From contig JAVEQK010000014.1 of assembly GCA_034007705.1 (NCBI GenBank), positions 1-64,000 of the forward strand: DNA of 64,000 nucleotides. Direction: 5' to 3'. Shown here piece by piece: positions 60,659-64,000 of this stretch (its first letter is position 1; each line of letters begins with the position of its first letter). The translations under genes were made by a program, and so were the position numbers. This stretch comes from UBA10518 sp022837185 (lineage in GTDB: Bacteria > Desulfobacterota > Desulfobulbia > Desulfobulbales > Desulfobulbaceae). The notes beneath the pieces are model-generated. The model was not told where the DNA came from. It saw only the letters and a list, made by a program, of their open reading frames with translations, and did not search any database.

Positions 60659-62863
60659 TCAAGTCATATTGTGGAGCCTGTCGAGGGCCGCGAACAGGTC
60701 CTCCCTGGTCTGCTCAAAGCGATCCATCAGCTCCAGGGCTTCCCGCCGCCGACCTTCGTGATGCAGAACGGCGATGTCGTAGGCCAACAGGTGGACCTGC
60801 TCATGGAGACGATACATTTCGGGAAATGATTCGTGATCCGCCAGGGCCTGTCCTTCGGGTCCGGCAATCCATTTGCCGAAATCACACTGGGTATGGTCGG
60901 GAAGAGAGGCAAGGGACAACTCCATGCCCCGGTGCAGCATCGCTTCCAGGTGCGTCCGCCAGGCCAGGTGGGCGGCCTTGACCTTGCCGATGTCAAAATT
61001 GGGCCGGCCGAGGTGAAACCTGCCCAGGCCTGCTTTCAGCTCCGCCGCGACCCGGGACATTTCCCGCGCAAAGACAAAATTGCCGGCGGCGGCCGATGCC
61101 CCTTCCTTGACCCCTTCGTTGACCCGGTGAATATTGCCGGACAACTCATTGACCGCGGACGACGCCTCGCTGATGCTCCGGGCGATCTCCTCCCGGATCG
61201 ACCGGTTCAGCTGCTGCACCTCGCGGGAAATCGCATCCGAACCCCTGGCATTGGCGCCGAGAATGCGGGATATGTCTCCGGCGGTGCTCGACTGCTGCTC
61301 GACGGCCGCGGCAATGGAGGTGTTGACTTCGTTGAGCTGCTGGTTATGAATGGCGACATCCTGGATCATTTTGACCACATTCATGGTCTGCTGATGCATT
61401 GCCTTGATCCGGGCGCTGATATCCTCCGTGGCCAGGGCGGCCTGGCGGGCAAGCTCCTTGACTTCGCCGGCCACCACCGCGAAACCCCGGCCGGCACCAC
61501 CGGCCCTGGCAGCCTCGATGGTCGCGTTCAGGGCCAGCAGCTTTGTCTGTTCGGTGATCTCCGTAATCATATTGATGACCTGGTCGATGTTGTCCGCCGC
61601 CATTGTCAGCTCGGAGACTTTATCACAGGACTCGTCCGTTAATTTAAGCGCCTTTTCCGAGGCATGACGCCCATCGGCGCAGTGTTTCGCCACCTCCGCA
61701 ATGGAATGGGACATCTCCTCCACGGCCGCCGACACCGAATTCATGTTGTCGGACATCTCCCCGATATTTGCCGCTATATTGTTGGCCCGCCGTGAAATGG
61801 AGGAAACCTCTTCGCCAATGGCGGCAATATTCCCGGAAAACTGATTGGCGGCGGCGGCGACCGCGGCAGACTGTTCGCTCACCCTGGCGGTCGCATCCGA
61901 CATATTTTTCGAATAGCCGGACAGATGACCCGCGGCATTATGAAAAATCTCCGCCTGTTGCCGGACCTCCTGCAGCAGACTGCGAAGGGAGCCGATCATG
62001 GTGCTGAACTCCCCGGCCAGTGAGCCGGCTTCCCGGTTCCTGTCCCCCGTCGGGGAAAAGGTGAGGTCCCCTTGACCGACGGCCCTGACAAGATCAAGGG
62101 ATTTTCCGGCCGGGTCGATAATTTTTCCCGCCAGCAGCAGCAGCGGATACAACGACAGCGCCAGGAGGACGCCTGCCAGCCCGAAGATCCTGAACATCGT
62201 CGAATATGTTTTCCCTGTCAGATCCTTCTGCCAGTAGGCCGTGCGCACCGCCAACCCATCAATGTTTTTTTCCGTGCCGATGATCCAGCCGAAGGGTTCG
62301 TACAATCTGACATAGGAAATCATGCGGCCCGGAGAGCCGGTTCCCGCCTCCGTGGATGCCGGCCGCAGGTAGTCGACGAATCCCTCTCCCTTGTTCGCGC
62401 AGATGTCGACAACAGCGGCAAAGTAATTCCCGCCTCCATCCACGGTGCGGGTGAATTCCGGATCGTCCATGATCCTGCCGTTATACTCCGGCATGACGGG
62501 GTGCATGAGCATACGCGCCGACTTCCCGGCTGTCTCATTGATCCAGAAATAACCGCGCCCGGCATCGTACCTGAGCGTTTCGATCCGCTTGAGGGCCTGC
62601 GACTTGGCCTCGTCCAGTGTCAGGCGTCCCCGTTCATGATTGACCCGGGCTTCGTCAAGCAGGGCGCAGACCATGGCGACATGGCTTTTCATGTCATTTT
62701 CGGCCCGCTCCACTTCCGCCCGTTGCATGGCCTCGATTTCCGGCCCGATATACCTTTGCAGCATGGAGGCGGCTAGTACTGCCGTCAGGCCGATGACCAC
62801 CACGACCGCAGCAAGGCAGGCCAGCAGCATCTTCCATTGAATACCGTGTTTGCATGGAATCAT
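60659..62863 (-). CDS. Methyl-accepting chemotaxis protein with Cache and CZB domains
   Basis: 734 aa. An N-terminal span (about residues 12-34), a periplasmic sCache_2-type sensor (about 36-210: YFWINETAGKSARMLMHPVMPEYNGR), a second span (about 223-247), HAMP, and a signalling domain with the hairpin tip EITEQTKLLALNATIEAARAGGAGRGFAVVAGEV-like sequence. The C-terminal CZB domain (about 615-720) has the zinc ligands HLAWRTHLEAML, CDFGKWI and H..H in ESFPEMYRLHEQVH. CZB proteins sense zinc or oxidants such as hypochlorite in the cytoplasm. It converges with the NAGGN operon. Confidence 0.94.
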   Translation of the reverse strand: MIPCKHGIQWKMLLACLAAVVVVIGLTAVLAASMLQRYIGPEIEAMQRAEVERAENDMKSHVAMVCALLDEARVNHERGRLTLDEAKSQALKRIETLRYDAGRGYFWINETAGKSARMLMHPVMPEYNGRIMDDPEFTRTVDGGGNYFAAVVDICANKGEGFVDYLRPASTEAGTGSPGRMISYVRLYEPFGWIIGTEKNIDGLAVRTAYWQKDLTGKTYSTMFRIFGLAGVLLALSLYPLLLLAGKIIDPAGKSLDLVRAVGQGDLTFSPTGDRNREAGSLAGEFSTMIGSLRSLLQEVRQQAEIFHNAAGHLSGYSKNMSDATARVSEQSAAVAAAANQFSGNIAAIGEEVSSISRRANNIAANIGEMSDNMNSVSAAVEEMSHSIAEVAKHCADGRHASEKALKLTDESCDKVSELTMAADNIDQVINMITEITEQTKLLALNATIEAARAGGAGRGFAVVAGEVKELARQAALATEDISARIKAMHQQTMNVVKMIQDVAIHNQQLNEVNTSIAAAVEQQSSTAGDISRILGANARGSDAISREVQQLNRSIREEIARSISEASSAVNELSGNIHRVNEGVKEGASAAAGNFVFAREMSRVAAELKAGLGRFHLGRPNFDIGKVKAAHLAWRTHLEAMLHRGMELSLASLPDHTQCDFGKWIAGPEGQALADHESFPEMYRLHEQVHLLAYDIAVLHHEGRRREALELMDRFEQTREDLFAALDRLHNMT

Positions 62864-63058
62864 TTCCCCCCCCTTCGTAAAGCGACAGTGTTCAGAGAAA
62901 CAGCCCGGGCAGTTTCCTTTCCAGTCCCTGTCACATCCCTTTCACAGGCTTGCCCGCCGGAATGGAGCGCCCTGCCTCCCCGGCGGCGGGCAGGTGCGTC
63001 CGGGGACGGCCCATGCAAGGGAAAACGTCAATCCATCTCCCGCCCGGCGCAGGACAGT

Positions 63059-63991
63059 TTAATCCTCCTCAATTCTTTTGCGGCACCATTTGATCTGGTG
63101 CTGCCTGATTTCATCCATGTTCAGATGATATATATCCTTGGGAAACAGGAATTCCGCCACCCCGGTGTCGAAAATCCGCTTGATCTCGTATTCTTCGTGG
63201 GAGACATCGCGCTGGTAGATATAGTTCAGGTAGGAGGAGTTGGTATGGATGATGAATTCGACCCGCATGCCCCCCAGCCGGGAAAAAAACTTGAGCATGG
63301 GGGTTTTCCCTGAACTGCCGGTAGCCGTGGAGGCATAACGGCCGCCTGTCAGGGTGTCGGATATGTCCTCCAGGGTCATCAGCGAATTGGCCCGGGCAGC
63401 GCTCTGGGTCAGGTGCTTCATGAATCTCTTGACGTCAGCGGTGCTGTTGAGCACGGCCATCAGGCCGAGTTCGTCGTCCACCGCCACGGCCGGATTCTTC
63501 TCGTTCTTACGCAGCAGCTTCAGGACCTTGGCAGCGGGGGGCTTGTTGCGTATGGTCACATAAATGGGAGTGGCGGCGCTGCCGGATCCGAAGCTCCGCC
63601 GTTTGATCAGGGTCAGCTTCTCGCCGCTTTGCGGCCGGAGCTGTTCCGCCTCCTCCTGGGAGATGACCCGCACGTTCGTGCATTTGAAATCCTCCCCGTC
63701 ATGCCGGCTGTACAGGTAGCTGATCTTCAGGTCGCCGATCTTGAGCGTCGGGCTCCACACATGGTCGTTCAGGAATTCAAGAAAACTGGAAAATTTCTGT
63801 TCGATCTCCGTCTCCCTTTCCCGTTGATCGATGGAACCGGCCAGGGTGAACAGCTGCAGCTTTCTCTTGGCTTCAAACCGCGCCTTTTTGTGAAACCGTT
63901 CATTGAAGATAATGAGGAGAAGATCGACCGGGTCATTGGTCGCCTCGATCTCGTTGGTCATTTCGATATGTGAGGCGTACGGGGCCAACAC
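63059..63991 (-). CDS. Unrecognised protein, 5' end probably beyond the window
   Basis: 310 aa visible. It begins at a GTG ten bases from the window edge, but the frame stays open to the edge, so the true start may lie outside. The middle has KRRSFGSGSAATPIYVTIRNKPPAAK, followed by LGLMAVLNSTADVKRFMKHL and, after a Gly/Ser-rich loop (GGRYASTATGSSGKT), a beta-rich part ending DEIRQHQIKWCRKRIEED. No signal peptide or membrane span. I assign no family or function. Confidence 0.6.
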   Translation of the reverse strand: MLAPYASHIEMTNEIEATNDPVDLLLIIFNERFHKKARFEAKRKLQLFTLAGSIDQRERETEIEQKFSSFLEFLNDHVWSPTLKIGDLKISYLYSRHDGEDFKCTNVRVISQEEAEQLRPQSGEKLTLIKRRSFGSGSAATPIYVTIRNKPPAAKVLKLLRKNEKNPAVAVDDELGLMAVLNSTADVKRFMKHLTQSAARANSLMTLEDISDTLTGGRYASTATGSSGKTPMLKFFSRLGGMRVEFIIHTNSSYLNYIYQRDVSHEEYEIKRIFDTGVAEFLFPKDIYHLNMDEIRQHQIKWCRKRIEED

Positions 63992-64000
63992 CTTCGACCG

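Overview
The window is GC-rich (about 60% by eye) and chromosomal, with genes on both strands, no rRNA or tRNA that I could see and no phage or transposase gene. Multiheme c-type cytochromes with NrfD-type quinone modules, a sigma-54 enhancer-binding protein with a cysteine-containing PAS domain, a TIGR03960-type radical SAM protein, an ADP-forming acetyl-CoA synthetase and a czb-type chemoreceptor together suggest an anaerobic Desulfobacterota bacterium (Desulfobulbia-like is my inference). Two runs of exactly 100 N (22579-22678, 29793-29892) show a scaffolded draft assembly, so the block between them is a separate contig whose order and orientation rest on scaffolding.

Layout. 0-5 kb: galU and the RNA helicase gene hrpA, divergent. 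4.8-5.7 kb: intergenic repeats. 5.7-9.2 kb: a small operon (TIGR01777 epimerase, haem c lipoprotein, rhodanese-ferritin fusion, FAD oxidoreductase) and a dodecin. 9.4-15.2 kb: an acu-like acetate/acyl-CoA cluster (AcuC-like deacetylase, AcuB-like CBS protein, ADP-forming acyl-CoA synthetase, CoA-transferase fused to a GNAT domain). 15.3-21.1 kb: lipoprotein, DD-carboxypeptidase, TrpB2 and a radical SAM protein. 21.3-22.4 kb: AMIN-domain protein. 22.4-23.5 and 29.8-30.1 kb: composite repeats around the gaps.

23.5-36.4 kb is the most unusual region. It holds two parallel modules (small membrane protein, NrfD subunit, MerR regulator with a C-x5-C-x7-C motif), an FeS subunit with a hexaheme c7-type cytochrome, a sigma-54 activator, and ftsH translationally coupled to an octaheme cytochrome. 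Three sigma-54 -24/-12 elements (one a full consensus match) and at least seven copies of a shared motif GCARAATNNGNCC lie upstream of the two NrfD modules and ftsH. I read this as one sigma-54 regulon for a periplasmic/quinone electron-transfer system with its own membrane-protease quality control; the sequence supports the promoter and motif pattern, while the physiology is inference.

36.4-48.3 kb: thermonuclease, RsmJ methyltransferase, DUF89/ARMT1-like protein, DegT aminotransferase, panD, panC, a YfgM-like protein, xseA, and the cobalamin nucleotide-loop genes cobC-cobU-cobT-cobS. 48.6-60.6 kb: an osmolyte region. SH3-domain protein plus sucrose-phosphate synthase/phosphatase face fructokinase plus sucrose synthase, with a MarR regulator between them, followed by the three-gene N-acetylglutaminylglutamine amide (NAGGN) system. 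GalU at the left end could feed UDP-glucose to the sucrose enzymes. The organism probably meets salt stress. 60.7-64 kb: a chemoreceptor and an unrecognised gene cut by the window edge.
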